This document shows, piece by piece, positions 38,945-51,494 of a DNA stretch of 64,000 nt. The DNA is from Epiperipatus broadwayi (Eukaryota > Onychophora > Udeonychophora > Euonychophora > Peripatidae): contig JAQFVV010012447.1 of assembly GCA_028023455.1 (NCBI GenBank), positions 1-64,000 of the forward strand, in the 5' to 3' direction. The position numbers and the translations under genes were made by a program. Position 1 is the stretch's first letter. Each line of letters starts with the position of its first letter. The notes beneath the pieces are model-generated. The model did not search any database and was not told where the DNA came from. It saw nothing but the letters and a program-made list of their open reading frames with translations.

Positions 38945-40548
38945 ATTACTTATATGCCTGTCAGCCTAAGGCATCTATTTGTTTACTTACTCATCTTTTT
39001 GTGTGTGTATATATATATATTTACTTACATGCCTGCTTATTTACACATCTATCTGTTTACTTATATATTACCATTTGTATACTTACTGATCTTTCTATTT
39101 CTATCTCTCTACCTATTTACTTATCTATATGCTTGTCTATCTATTTACATACTTTCCAGACTTTCATCTATTAACCTACCTATCTACTTGTCTTTCTGCA
39201 GACTTGCCTCCCTATTTATCTATCTGCCTATCTTTCCATCTACTTATTTAACTCTATCTACGTATGAATTTATCTATGTAACTATTTTTCTATCTATCTG
39301 TTTAATTAACTATTTCTCCCCATCTATATGTCTTTCAAACTATCTGTATTATCTGTTTACCTTTTTATCTAGGTATATCTGTGTCTCACTAGATACCTAT
39401 CTTTACATCTACCTGTATATCTATCAACCTATCTATTTTTTTATCTGTCTGTCTCTCTATTTATATATCTATATATTGCACCGATGTAGGTCACTACATA
39501 ATATTTATAATGTTTATTAAGAGTAAAATTTATTGAAATAAAATTAATAAAAAGAAAAAGAAAAAAGGGGAAGAGATTTAGTGCATATTCGGAAAAGAAT
39601 AAATGATTAAGTGGAGGGGGAAGGAAATTCGTTAACGAGTAATAATTAAGGTAATTAACATTTTTAAATTAATGTATAACAAAAAAAATAAAAATAAAAC
39701 ACGGGGGGGGGGGATTTATTAAATCATCAAATCTAACATAATATTTTCTCTTTTGCCTTATAATGTTGAAGTAATCGAGTGTGTGTGCATCCATAAATAA
39801 AATTTAAAAGAAAACAAAATAAACAAATAAAATATTAAAAATGAAAGCTGATGTAATTCAAATAAAAATAAAAGAACTAATGAAAGGAAATCTAAGATAA
39901 ATTCAAGAACTTAAAAACTTAAAACCAAAACAGAGGAAAGTAAACATTTGCACTGGCTATTGTTAATTAACAAACAAAGGGAACATGTACTACTGTTTAA
40001 TTAAAATATAAGCCAATGGAAAGAATCTAACAAAGCATGGACTTTCAAAGAAAAGGAATAGAAAACTCAATAGAATTAGAGCAGTATGTTCGATCAATCC
40101 TAAGATAAGAGACACTGGATATATAAGGGAGAAGTCTGAATTGTTGAAATATTAGCATTATCATTATTCAATAGACATCCTTTCACTATTCTCATCTGTG
40201 CTAAACTCTTTATTGAAATAGTTGAAACCAGCAGATAAAATGTGTTGCTGAACACATCAGACCATGTGGCTGGCTTGAACTTTCACTGTAGTAACACCAG
40301 AAATTAGTTCACAAGGATCATGTTTGTCTGAAATATGAGAAATCATCAGAGTGTCTATGCCTAAATCCACAAATAGCTCATATGCATATCAATCAAATCA
40401 TATGAGGAATCAATACCAACCAGTTGGGAGCAAGAGAAGCAGCAGAATGCTACATTACCTTATCCATGTCTGGAGAGTGTTTGAACCTTAGGTAAATAAT
40501 TTCATTTTATTATATGTCTTTGAAATCTTAACTTATAGCCATTGTAAA
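38493..40548. repeat. 2.2-kb tandem duplication, copy 2
   Basis: Matches copy 1 along its length, including flanks, with a shorter tetranucleotide array (38790-38943). Two extra stretches near 39960-40000 and 40257-40320 are absent from copy 1. Similarity ends at about 40548, after CTTATAGCCATTG. Confidence 0.93.
38790..38943. repeat. CTAT/CTGT tetranucleotide microsatellite, second array
   Basis: About 154 bases of CTAT then CTGT units. It is the counterpart of the array in copy 1 but less than half its length, showing that the arrays changed after the duplication. Confidence 0.97.
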
Positions 40549-40813
40549 TCAAAATTTTAAATATCTAAGGAACTATAAATTAGAACTTAATCATCTATAA
40601 AACTATTGATAGCCATGGTATAATTATCCACATTAGCTTTCATAATAAGACTTTAAATCAAGTATCTTATTCATTTATATAAATGTATTCTATTATTAAA
40701 TGTGTTTAATTCATGTTTGTTTATAAATGTACATGTGTGTAGTTTTGAAGGTATATTAAATAATCTTAAATAGAATGTGTGTGCATGTTTACATTATAAG
40801 ACTATAACAAGAG

Positions 40814-41181
40814 TGTCAAGGGAAAGGAAAGAAGGCTGGGCATAGAGATATTCTAATTGCCACAAGTTAGGGTAGTTTAATTGACATGGTGTCAAGAGCG
40901 ATGGAGTGAATTATGCGACAGATTTAAATAAAGAATAAGGATTCAGTCAGATAAATATTTATCACACATTGGTATTTAAAAGAATAGGGTTTATATTATG
41001 GGCAGAGAGTTCAGAGTATGTAGATTCCAATGAGCTAGCTGGGATAATCGGGTACTAAATTTGTAGCTGGTCGAGCAAGCATGTTAATTGCATCGTAATT
41101 AACTGGTGCCTATAAAGGTTTTCCTTAAAATAAATAAAGTGCTTGGGTGGTCAGTGTTATAATTTAGTAGCAGAGAATTCA
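40814..41181 (+). mobile_element. Possible LTR with TATA box and poly-A signal
   Basis: A TG...CA-bounded segment contains GCCTATAAAGG (about 41106) followed about 30 bases later by AATAAATAAAG. After the CA end comes TATTATTGGTAGC, where TGG could start a primer-binding site. That is a typical LTR arrangement. No second LTR or internal coding sequence was seen. It may be a solo LTR or an unrelated promoter-like sequence. Confidence 0.3.
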
Positions 41182-41299
41182 TATTATTGGTAGCTTGCTA
41201 TCACCTGAAAAACCAGGAGTCTTCAAGAATAATGATAGGGAAAGGGAGAAAGGGGTAGAAAAAATACATTTTATGCAAATAAAGAGGGCCCAGTTCACT

Positions 41300-41730
41300 A
41301 TGTATGTATATCTATCTGTCTGTCTGTCTGTCTATCTATGTCATTCTAATTCTATTTTCTTATCTAATTGTCCATCTATTTTGCTATTTATCTATTTCTT
41401 TATATCTATCAATCTATATGTCTCTAAATTGGTGTACTTTCTTATCTAACTGTCTACCTATCTATATTTCTATTTATCTATCTCTTCATTTATTTATCCA
41501 TCTGTTTTATTATTTATATATCTATCATCCATTCATTTACCTATATGCCTGCTTCCTCACTTATTTATTTATCTGCTTACCTATCTATCTATTTATCTAT
41601 AAATTCATCTGGCTAACTGCACACTTACTTACCTGTTTCTTATCTATTTGTCTATCTATTCATTTACTTACCTAACCATTCACCCACCTATCCAAATGTC
41701 TATATGCCTCTTTCTTTCACACTCTCTCTA
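41300..41730. repeat. Degenerate CTAT/CTGT pyrimidine-rich repeat
   Basis: Short pure CTGT units at about 41315-41335 pass into a diverged CTAT/CTTAT/ATTT texture like that flanking the two larger arrays. Open frames in it are compositional artefacts. Confidence 0.85.
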
Positions 41731-42424
41731 TAAAATGAATATAAGTATATTTAAACTAAGTAAAGAAAATATATATGATAAACAAACAAGCAATTTTATT
41801 TTGTCTAATACAGCTGTTTTTAACATTTCAACCAGAGGACTGTTTTTTGTCAGAAAATGTATAATATTTAGCTGAATAAAAAATCACCAGGAAATTTATT
41901 GTTTTTTAATACATCTGATGAAGTAAAAAAATTTTATAGGTCAATAACCTTTCACTTTTTTTAAGTTTACCCAATCTTCTGTTAATCTTTTTTCATAATA
42001 TCTTAATTGCTTGCTTTCTTATTAAAACTTTTAAAAACCTTCTAAATAAAATTTTAAAATAACTAGTTAAATTTTAAATATATGTGTACAAAAAATAATT
42101 ATGTATTTATTAAATGCCAAATGTAATAAAAATATATTAGTTGTTGACATATTAAATAATAACAGTTTTTAGAAAACATCAAGTCTCAGTTAGCGAGTGA
42201 ATGCTTTTTAGTAATTTTACCCAATTTATTATTGCCTGACAATATATCTCATAGTGGTAGAATTGAGGCTACTAAAGCTGCTTTACTGGATAGAAAGTAT
42301 GATCACCAAAAGACTTAATATTTTAAAATCTATGCAAGACACAGAACTATTTAAAAATATGATGATGAAAATAAAATTTATTTATAATCTTGACATTAGA
42401 ATATTCATTTTGAAATTGGAAAAT

Positions 42425-43140
42425 TCTAGGATTGATTCTGGCACTCAAACTTATGAACCCCCAAGTAATAAATCCATATACCCTTGCTCTGTGTATTTTG
42501 GTGCAATTGGTAGAGCATTCACCTTGGGATCAAGTGGTCCAATGATCAATTCTGTTCACTCACAGTTCTGGCATTCAAACTTCTTATGAACTTCCAAGCA
42601 ATAAATCCATATGCCCTTGCTCTGTGTGGTTTGGTGCAATTGGTAGAGCATTCACTTTGGGATCAGGTGGTCCAAGGATTGATTCTGTTCACTCACAGTT
42701 TTGGCGCTCGGAACTTCTTAAGAACCCCAGGTAATAAATCCATATGCCTTTGCTCTGTGTGGTTTGATGCCATTGATAGAGCATTCACCTTGGGATCAGG
42801 TGGTCCAAGGATCAATTCTGGCACTTGCAGTTTTGACACTCAAAACTTATGAACTCCCAAGCATTAAATCCATATGTTCTTGCTCTGTGTGGTTTGGTGC
42901 AATTGGTAGAGCATCCATTTGGGATTAGGTGGTCCAAGGATCGATTCTGGCACTCGCAGTTCTGGTGCTCAAACTTCTTATGAACTTCCAAGCAATAAAT
43001 CCTTATGCCTTTGCTCTGTGTGCTTTGGTGCAATTGGTAGAGCATCCACCTTGGGATCAAGTAGTCCAAGAATCGATTCTGGCACTAACCCACAGTTCTG
43101 GTACTCAAACTTCTTATGAACTCCCAAGCAATAAAGCCTT
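42425..43140 (+). repeat. Tandem array of a tRNA-like unit, about 131 bp, five copies
   Basis: Each unit has TTTGGTGCAATTGGTAGAGCAT (A-box-like; starts at GGTGC 42500, 42633, 42766 as GATGC, 42896 and 43027). About 20 bases later comes GGTCCAAGGATCGATTCTGG (B-box-like). An AACTTCTTATGAACT-CCAAGCAATAAATCC linker follows. Spacing is 130 to 133 bases. The two boxes fit an internal RNA polymerase III promoter of a tRNA-derived SINE head. The tRNA fold is not obviously complete and no intact tRNA gene is claimed. Copies diverge by 5 to 15 per cent by eye. Open frames across it are repeat artefacts. It lies in intron 4. Confidence 0.85.
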
Positions 43141-43784
43141 TAGCCATTTTTTTATTACATAAATGATACAAGATATTACCAATAGCAATTTTAAATAGTA
43201 GATCCCCCAATTAAGTCAATTGCAAAAGTATAAAATTGATATATTTAAACGAATGATTAAACCATTATATATGTAAACTGGAAAACAGTCTACATAGTAG
43301 AATAATTAACCATCATATTATTGAATTAATATATTTAATTTTAAGAAATAACTTTTTCATTTTTAATTTTACATTTTGTTTAACAAAAACAAGATACTAC
43401 AATGAGCACAGAAATGGCACCAAATTGTATCAATGCTTTTACGGTTCAACTAGAATCCTCTATACTTAGAAATGCAAGGGTTAAACTGCATATATGGCTT
43501 AGATATATGATGTGGCTACATAATGAAAGTAAACTTCATATTTTTTTCACTTTCATAAATGTTTTTTTAAAAATATACTATTTACAATGAAGATTTTTAA
43601 AACAGTACCCTATTTTCTTGATATTCAAATTCATTGAACTAATACATATAATAAATCAATAGCTATTTACAATTTTATAGAAACCATCCAAAATATTTAT
43701 GACTGAATATCATCATTTATAGTCAGTTTTTAAGAATTAGGAAAAGTTATAACAATGAGAATTTTTTTCAACAAAATAACAAGG

Positions 43785-43882
43785 TTGTCAAGTGTTGGTG
43801 GCCAAGTGGTTAGAACAGCTGCCTTACAAGCAATTGCCCCGGGTTCACTTCCTGGCTGATGCTTTGACACATGAAAAAAAAA
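43785..43882 (+). mobile_element. tRNA-derived SINE, third copy
   Basis: This copy has the clearest tRNA-like boxes: GGTGGCCAAGTGGTTAG and CGGGTTCACTTCC, then GATGCTTTGACACATG plus an A run. A direct repeat AACAAGGTTGT appears at 43778-43788 and 43883-43893, overlapping the SINE's own first bases. Confidence 0.85.
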
Positions 43883-44471
43883 AACAAGGTTGTATATAAT
43901 AAATTTATAAGATATCCTAGAACATTGTTCAATAATGCACTAATAAGATCTTTAGAATTTCAAAAAAAAGAACTTCTATTTTCCTAGATGAATAATAGTT
44001 CCACTACTATACTTTTAATAGTGATTTATCTAAACTCAACCACATACTGTTAAACATGTCAGTGTTTCACATTCCACAGAACACTTAAGGATAATCCTAT
44101 CAAAGGAAAATTGATTAGTAATTTTTTTATTAAAAAAAGAATATTTTCCATGTGGAACTAAAAGATGTCTTATACGCAAACATATTCTTATTTTAAAAAA
44201 ATGATATAAAACAATTACCATTATTAATTTTAAACGATACATCTCCAACAAAATCAATTGCAAAAGAATAAACTTGGTATATTTAATAGAATATTTAACC
44301 ATTGTATATAGATAAATCGGCAAACAGTCTACAAGTTAGAATAATTAACCAGAAATTTGAGAACTTGCATAAAAATGAAAGCAGATCAATATCTAAACTC
44401 CTAATTAATTAATTAATTATGAATAGTCATATTATAGAACTTTTCTTCACAAGAGAAAGAAAACACAGATG

Positions 44472-44590
44472 TTTTTTTTTCCATATGTCAAAGCATCGGC
44501 TGGGAAGCGAATCTGCAACAACTGTCTGTAAACAACTGCTTGCAAGGCAAACTGCACCGACCTCTCAGCTACCAACACTTGACAACAAAG
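44472..44590 (-). mobile_element. tRNA-derived SINE, fourth copy, with internal extra sequence
   Basis: Minus-strand copy of the same family: TGTCAAGTGTTGGTAGCTGA, CCTTGCAAGCAGTTG, a GATTCGCTTCCCAGCC B box and GATGCTTTGACATATGG with an A run. Like the 30.7-kb copy it has about 10 to 15 extra bases between the boxes. The open frame crossing it has no significance. Confidence 0.8.
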
Positions 44591-47408
44591 TTTTTTTTAA
44601 AAAAAAAATTAAAGACTATCCATATGGAATGAATCTAATCATAACCACTATTAGATTATTGAATTACATAGTTTCCTAATATATATATATATTTTGTATT
44701 TACATTTATTTTTATATTTAGGTAGATGTATTTATATATATGTTTATAATTATAAATTTATTAAACGCACATTGATTACGTAAGTAATATTTACTGAGGC
44801 TATAACCTCGATAATATGCGTGTAAAATGCGATAGTAGGGACCTCTATAGGTGTTTTAACCACAAGCTTACGCTATGTTTATGAAAATAAAGTGGTCTTT
44901 TTTATTTTATTATAATTAGTATTTATTATTTTTTATTTAATATATCAGCAAACTTATAGTTAGCATTTAATACAAATATACATTTTTTTGTAAACATATT
45001 TTTAATTATTTAAAAGTTTTTTAAAAGAATATAAAGATCTATTGGAATAGATTAACAGATGGTTGACTAAATTCTCCAACAAAAGATTGTTAACCTATAG
45101 AAATTATTTATCAGATTTAGAAATAATTTTTAGTTTTCTCATGGCTTTTTGTTTAGCTATATTTTCTATTAAAACCAGTTTTCTAGTTGAAAATATTAAA
45201 AAAAAAAGCCCAGCTGCATAAACAAATAATTTCATAATACATCATATGTTATGAACTTGGGTGTTATTGATGATAATAAATTGTGCTAAATTTAGGAAAA
45301 AATAATGACAAACTGCAATTGATACTGATCATGATCTGGACAAGACACTTTGGTTCAATATACCTAATTTTTAGTACATTACTTGAAATATATCTTTAAA
45401 GATATCAATATCCTGTTGAATGACCTTTAAGCAACTGTTTTCAGTATCTATCCAGAAAAGAAAAGTTAAAGAGAAATCATTTCTCACCTAACTTTTCAAA
45501 TATTATATATTTTTAAAATTTATTTTACCCTCTAGCTAAAAATAGCTATGTATATATATATTGTAACCTATAGGGAAAATACAGGGTCATATCTGTGTGA
45601 TGATCACCAGTATGTAAACATCAACTGCTGTAAATTGGTTAGTGATTTGTAACTCTATAGAAAATTGGATTTAAACCATGAGGGATCTGAAGATTATCCT
45701 CAAGTTTAAAAAAAATAAAATTTAACATCAAAATGGGTAAGCATAATAGATCACTTTGGGAGATCAGCATAACTAACTATAATTTCATCAGCACACCCCA
45801 AAAATAATAATTATTTATCATCATAAATGATCTATCAAAATAAATCAACAGTCAGTTATGGGACTGGATTTGAAATGGGTCTCCTGTATACCAAGCTAAC
45901 TACTGAGCCTTTACCAGCTTGGGCAATTATTTAAACAATGGTTTGGATGCACAAACTTAAGTGCTAATTCATAAGAATGCAATCAAAAAAATAATAATGC
46001 TGGGATATTAAAATATTTTGATCAACATCAATGCTCTGGCCACTTACAAACTATAAACTTTATTTTTAAGACTAAATTAAAATAAAATGTAGTGCAGGGC
46101 TTTGAAGAATATAATCCTTATACCAAGACAGGACAATGTCATATTAGCTGTTCCTAAAGCACTAAATACACCACCATCTCATATAGCTGTTATGTACAAA
46201 TCTAGCTTAGAAAGCAAGAACTCTAATTTATTACTGTGAGTAAGAGGGAAATAACTAAATAAATTAGCTTATTATAAATAATTTTAAGACATTCATGGGC
46301 TTCCCCTATTTATAAATAACTAGTTTTATTAAGATCATCAAGAAATGAAAAATAAGCTGTCATGATATAAAATCACACACACTGCACTCCATGAAACAGG
46401 AATTGGATAGAATAAAGTAATTAAGACTAGAAAGAATATTTTTCAAAAACAATTGTTTAATATCTGATTAATAACATTAAAAACAACAATGGTATGATAG
46501 TATGACATTTCAAACAAACATTTCATAAAAAAAATACATTTTTAAATTAATTAACCACCCAATTAATTTTTATTCATGGATTAACTTTAAATTCATTAGG
46601 TTCTTTCTTTAAAATTGTTAGGAATTTGATAAACATGTTCAAAAGAAATCAAAGATAGCAATCTTTGATTCTACCTAGAAGACAAATTGAGAGAGAAAAA
46701 CAGCAACTTAGATTTATAGCAAATAATACCTTTTTTTGAAAAAGCTATTTTACCATTTGTAAGAGAAAATTCGCTGTATTTTACAAAAAAAGAATATGTC
46801 TAATAATTTGGAATATTTTAACTTAGTGAAGTATTTACTGTTATCAATTCTTATACAACACAAAAGAAAACTTATTACATTTCTGAAACAAAAACAGATT
46901 TTCTATTAATAAAAGTATAGTATGCACATAAAAAATAATGCCTATTGCCATGGCTTTTTTGTTATGGAGGCCTTTTCAGTTGCTATTTCAGTTTTTCCTA
47001 ATGAAGTTTCTTCTTGAAGGCTTCTAAACATGGGCCTGCTTAAATTTGTTCTATTCTGGATCTATAGTAATTCCAGGTAAATGAAAATAAAAACTTTTTG
47101 TCCATTTGAGTCTCTTAAATTTCCAGGTGAGACTTTTCATGCTCATGGTTGAAGGACAGGTTGCAGACTGCTTAAAGGGTTTTACCTTTCCTACATTTTC
47201 TTCCAGTGAAGGTAGGTTGCATGGAGGAAGGTAATGCCTAGCTTTTAGCTGTACTTAGCATATGGTTTTCATTGTATAAACCATTTTTAGAGTAAAACTC
47301 ATTGTATGCTAAAAGCTAGATTAAAAACTTCTATTATTATATTCAATAGCTTGGTTAAGATTTCTGCTGTGTTATACCAAACATTGGTAAAGGCTTCTTT
47401 TTTCTTTT
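44591..47408. other. Intron 4, gene-free stretch
   Basis: Mostly AT-rich. Two small items were noted: a TTACGTAA palindrome near 44774, and an inverted pair CTAGCTTTTAGC/GCTAAAAGCTAG at about 47239-47319. A degenerate tRNA-like segment at 45855-45935 is listed separately. No coding exon could be supported. Confidence 0.5.
45855..45935 (-). repeat. Degenerate tRNA-like (SINE-type) segment
   Basis: On the minus strand AGCTGGTAAAGGCTCAGTAG and, about 20 bases on, CCCATTTCAAATCCAGTC resemble A and B boxes. It shows no clear tail or target-site duplication. Low certainty. Confidence 0.3.
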
Positions 47409-47605
47409 CAGCAGCTGGATTAAACTTGGTCTGCTCTTTCTTCAACAGCTAAGTTAGAAATACTTGTACTGTTTTTTTCAGCAGTTGGATTGAGATTTGA
47501 CTGCTCTCTCTTCAACAGTTAAGTTAGCAAATTTCTATATTTTTTTAAGTCAAGGATCAAAATTTAACCGCTCTCTTCAACAGTTAAGTTAGCAATAATC
47601 TCTCT
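47409..47605. repeat. Tandem repeat of about 70 bp, three copies
   Basis: CAGCAG(C/T)TGGATT starts at 47409 and 47479. TTCAACAG(C/T)TAAGTTAG recurs at 47441, 47511 and 47576. The third unit is shorter by about 5 bases. Confidence 0.85.
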
Positions 47606-47649
47606 ACAGACACTTGGGTATAATCCTTGACACCTCCACATATATTTTT

Positions 47650-49015
47650 TTTAGAACTAGCTTGGCCATAAGCCAATTACAATTTTTTTATATTATCATT
47701 TTCCTGTCAACCAATTAAATTCATTGCTCACTACCGTAATATCTGACAGTGTTTGGATTTCAAGTGGCCACAAGTTTTGATATGTCCATAGCAGAGTAAT
47801 TTCATTTCTACATAAATCACAGTCTGACTCACTAAGAATTGTCACACCATCTCCACCTTTCCCTATACAACTTGGAATGTGAAAAACATTGGGAAAGGGT
47901 AGGGCCAAACACAATTTGGGCACACTCACATGAAAACTCACACTTTCACGTGAAATTATACAAGACAAATAAAATGGTGCACAAATTGTGCCACTTACCA
48001 ATGTTAGTCAGGCTCCTACAATTGAAAGTATTCGATTCCTCAAAATAAAATATTAAAGATATAGTAGGAAAAAATAAAAGGATCAAAAAATGTCATTAAT
48101 AGTAAAAGTTGTTTAAAAAGGGCAAAATAGAAATCACATAATACAAATTGCCGTATAGCCAAAAAAAAGTCATCATATTTTAAACATGTCAAAAAAAAAA
48201 CAAAGTTGTAAAAGTCTGATGTTTTGATGTTATTGTAATTTTTTTGGGATTGTGTGTTGAAAGAATCAAAAAATGTAATTAATAGGAAAAGTTGTTTTTA
48301 AAAATGGAAAAATAGACATTGCGTAATACAAATAAAGCCAAAAAAAAGCCACTGTATAATCGCCATCTTTTTTTTAAAAAAAAGAAAAAACAATGAAAGT
48401 TGAAAATGTCAAAAGTTTTGATCTTATTTTAATTTTTTTTTGGGGGGGGGGGAACGGGTTGAGAAATACTTTGTCTTCACTGAGACAAAAGATAGAGACA
48501 AAAGTTATTTTTGGTTTGTTTTTCATTTTTAAAAAAAGGTAATAAAAATTGGTTTTAAAAATCAAAGTTTTAATATATCAGCAGTATACAAATAAAGCCA
48601 AAAAATAAGTCACCATGTAGGCAAAAAAAAGTCATCATATTTTGAAAAAAAAAAAGAAAACAAAAGTTGAAAAAGTCAAATGTTTTGATCTATTTTAATT
48701 TTGGGGGTGGGAGGTGGACTGAGAAATACTTTGTAAAAGTTAGAGACAGAAGTTATTTTTTGTTTGTTTTTATTTTAAAAGAAAAAGGTAATAAAAATTG
48801 ATTTAAAAAATAAAAGTTAAAGCCAACAAAAAAAAAATCACTAGGCAAAAAAAAAAAAACTTCCTAAAAATGAAATATTAAAGACGGAGTAAAAAAAAAT
48901 TAAAGGGATCAAAAAATTTGCTGTATTTTAAAAATCACAGCCAGGTAACATTGCATTGTATTGTTTTTGACTAACAACAATGCCATTAAGTGACCAAGAC
49001 TGGCTAAGTAATAAG
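47650..49015. mobile_element. Terminal-inverted-repeat element family of 13.7 kb, copy 2
   Basis: This copy shares, in order, with the 13.7-kb element: ACCGTA...AGTGTTT...AAGT, then CATAGCAGAGTAATTTCATT, then AAAACTCAC...AAATAAAATG, then A-rich tandem repeats, and finally CAGCCAGGTAACATTG with AACAATGCCATTAAGTGACC at about 48940-48998. Internal repeats (GATCAAAAAATG, AAAGTCATCATATTTT, TTTTGATCT-TATTTTAATTT) recur with variable periods of about 180 to 270 bases. The left terminus is not preserved. No transposase is present. Confidence 0.6.
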
Positions 49016-49706
49016 TACCAATTTATATTATATGTTCCAAAAATAGAACCATTATAATCAATTTTAAAATTGCCATCTCCATTGGCATTAACTTTGAAAA
49101 GAACCTCTTTATTTTTTTTAATCAATAAATCATAATTTGAATGTACCTGTATTTACTTAATTGCATTTAATAATAAAATATGTTGATTAATTGCTTTTAT
49201 TGCAATCTTTTTACTTGGTTCAGTGACTATATCTGAGAAAGACTATTGATAATTGTCACATCACTTTAACTGGTCAAAATGGAATTTTTGATTCTCCTGA
49301 TGACATGCATGAATAGATGTAAATGAATCCTTGCATCACCAATCACTGTCTTTTGCAAGATGTATAAAGCCACATGAAAAGCTGTTAATATTTAAAAAAA
49401 CATAAATATAAAAAAAAAATTTGTACTTAACACGCTTTATATTATTAAAACAATTTAATCCCTTTTATTATGTCATTGTAAGAATATATTTGTCTATGTA
49501 ACATTTATTTTATTACTTTATAATTATTTATGATTTCAGCTTATTCTGATCTGTGAATTAGTTGGTGCTATTCAGGGCAGATTTCCTTGAAATTAGTTTT
49601 GTGAACCTTCAGTTCAGTATTTGGCTATTATATATAGTATTTTTTGTCAATAATTTAATAAACATGCTCTAAATACTCTCATTTATTATGTTTGTATATA
49701 TTACAG

Positions 49707-49782
49707 ATTATGTGGGAAAATGTAAGCAGTGCAACTTTACTCTTGTACTTTTTAATACAACTGAATATATTGGACCCAGTAG
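49707..49782 (+). CDS. Host gene, exon e (short exon of repeat domain 3)
   Basis: The 76-nt exon follows a TATATTACAG acceptor (ending 49706) and ends at GTGAGA (49783). It runs phase 1 to phase 2 and joins exon d in frame across a 13.4-kb intron. It encodes YVGKCKQCNFTLVLFNTTEY and four more residues, with sequons NFT and NTT. By its phases it should open a third copy of the domain and be followed by a roughly 239-nt phase 2-to-1 exon. None was found up to 64000, so it is probably beyond the window. Confidence 0.72.
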
Positions 49783-49922
49783 GTGAGAATTAATGCTTTT
49801 ATAATATTTTACACATTTTTTTTACATAATGCATTATTACAATCAATTGTTTTAAAATGTTGAAGCTTGTAAGGTGTAATATGATACACTGTGACTTCTC
49901 TTTATATAGAGGCAGGAATCTC

Positions 49923-50560
49923 TCAGAAATTATGCCCTGAGAAAATTGTTAGCCACTTTACCTTTCCTATCCATTCCCCACCCTGAGTTTTCCCATAATC
50001 TGCTCCATTCCATTTCCACAACATAATCTTTGTCAACTCCATGGCCTTTATATCTAAATCACCCTTATCTTTTCCTAAACCCAGCATAAAAAACAATAAC
50101 CCACTTTCTGTATAATCACTTTGTTCATATTTATTCTTCCATAACTTTATTATTTGTACCCTTTCTGCTTTAAAGGATTTACATTCAATTAACAAATGAC
50201 TAATATTTTCTATGCCTTCCTTACACACTAGCACTTTTTTCCATTTACATATATATTCCCTTGTTGTTAAAGATCCTGTTCGAGTGTTAAACAATAAACT
50301 ACTGTCCTTGCTATTATCATAAATTAACTCACAATCAATGTTCCATTTACTTTTATATATATTTAAACTCTTTTGCTCTCCATACTAGTTCTCCATCTTT
50401 CCAACTCCTTATTCTTTATTAATGCATCGATTCTTCTATCCCATTTCTTACCACTATAACACTCAACAATCCTCCTAATACAATCATTCCACCTTTTGTA
50501 TAAATATACTGATATAAATTCTTTATCCAAATCTTCTGGATACCACATTACCTTTCTCAC
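49923..50560 (-). pseudogene. LINE C-terminal segment (second family)
   Basis: The segment includes KRWNDCIRRIVECYSGKKWD (50560-50363 part) and, further on, MFNTRTGSLTTREYICKWKK, then CKEGIENISHLLIECKSFKA (50294-49923 part). The C...H...C pattern matches the terminal zinc-knuckle-like region seen after reverse transcriptase in many LINEs. The frame is broken between the two pieces. Confidence 0.75.
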
Positions 50561-51190
50561 ACCTCTTGTTGCCTATCCTTTACTCATAACTCAATTAAAT
50601 AGTATTTTGGCTATTCCTTTATTATCCATAAATTGCAATCTACTGGACATTTTTATTTTGCCTTTTGCATCTCTCATATAAAAACTTGACCATCCCATTT
50701 TCCCTTGAATTGCTCTCTTTGCTGTCCACACATCTGCATATAATGCATGTCTTCCTACTTCCCTTTGTACTTTTTCTAAGTAATCTAATACTCCTTTACT
50801 AACACATAATGCATCATTGCCATACGTTAACCCTGTTACTGCAACTCCCTTTCATACAATTCTAGCTACATCATATTTATTATATGAAAACACTGTTAAT
50901 TTCTTTATCAAACCCTTTTTTTGCTTCATTTATCAATTTTTTGTCCCATTCATCCAAGCAATTTTTTTGATTATCTAAGATGATTCCCTAATAACTATAT
51001 CTATTCACCACACTTAACATTATATCCCCCAATAAAAATTCTTCATCTTCTTGATTTTTTTCCACTAAATTTAATCCCCATCTCTTTACCCACCCTTGTG
51101 CATGTCCTCAGCATAACTTCCATATTTTCTCTTTTTTTCTGCACACAAAAAGACATCATCCACAAAAAAAGACCTGACAAAGTATATACT

Positions 51191-51494
51191 CAAAACAAAG
51201 CAAAACTCTCCATATAGTAGTGCCATCTTGTGCTAACAAGAGCAATCAATGGATGCCAGAAGGCTTATGCATAAAATCCTTATCTAGTGCCTACTCATCC
51301 AATATCCCCAGACTAGTTTCTGGCTTGTGGCCTTCATCAGTGAGGAGCCTTGGATCTGAGAGCACTGCATCTAGATCTTAGGATTCAACACACAAGATGG
51401 CACTACTATATGGAGAGTTTTTCTTTGTTTTGAATTGTTTAATAACAATTATTGTGCTAGTATGAAATAGTGATCATGTGATGTTTAGTGGTTT
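51191..51494 (-). mobile_element. Hammerhead-bearing repeat, family A, copy 3, with 12-bp target-site duplication
   Basis: The insertion is bounded by AAAGTATATACT at 51179-51190 and 51495-51506. Removing it restores continuity of the LINE. On the minus strand it runs: an inverted copy of the family tail (GATCATGTGATGTTTAG side, 51494 to about 51395), the 5' body, the ribozyme, then the 3' body. Its two ends share a roughly 40-base inverted repeat containing CTCCATATAGTAGTGCCATC. A 12-bp duplication points to target-primed insertion by a retroelement machinery rather than by a cut-and-paste transposase. Confidence 0.88.
51297..51355 (-). ncRNA. Hammerhead ribozyme (type I) of family A, canonical core
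   Basis: Minus-strand reading: CUGAUGA (51340-51334), hairpin GGC-CACAA-GCC with an A-A mismatch at its base, GAA, palindromic stem III ACUAGU and C17 at 51311 (GUC cleavage triplet 51313-51311). Stem I has UCCUCA (51346-51341, minus) pairing with UGGGGA (51310-51305) including one G-U. Then comes an internal loop CGG/UA. Then AUCCAA (51355-51350) pairs with UUGGAU (51302-51297). All invariant core bases are present. As in the satellite motif, stem III would work best between two molecules. Confidence 0.8.

Noticed and set aside
42254-43162. Several overlapping open frames on both strands with repeated peptides such as DQVVQ
   Set aside because: They run through the tandem tRNA-like array. 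The peptide repeats mirror the DNA repeat, and no frame is preferred.
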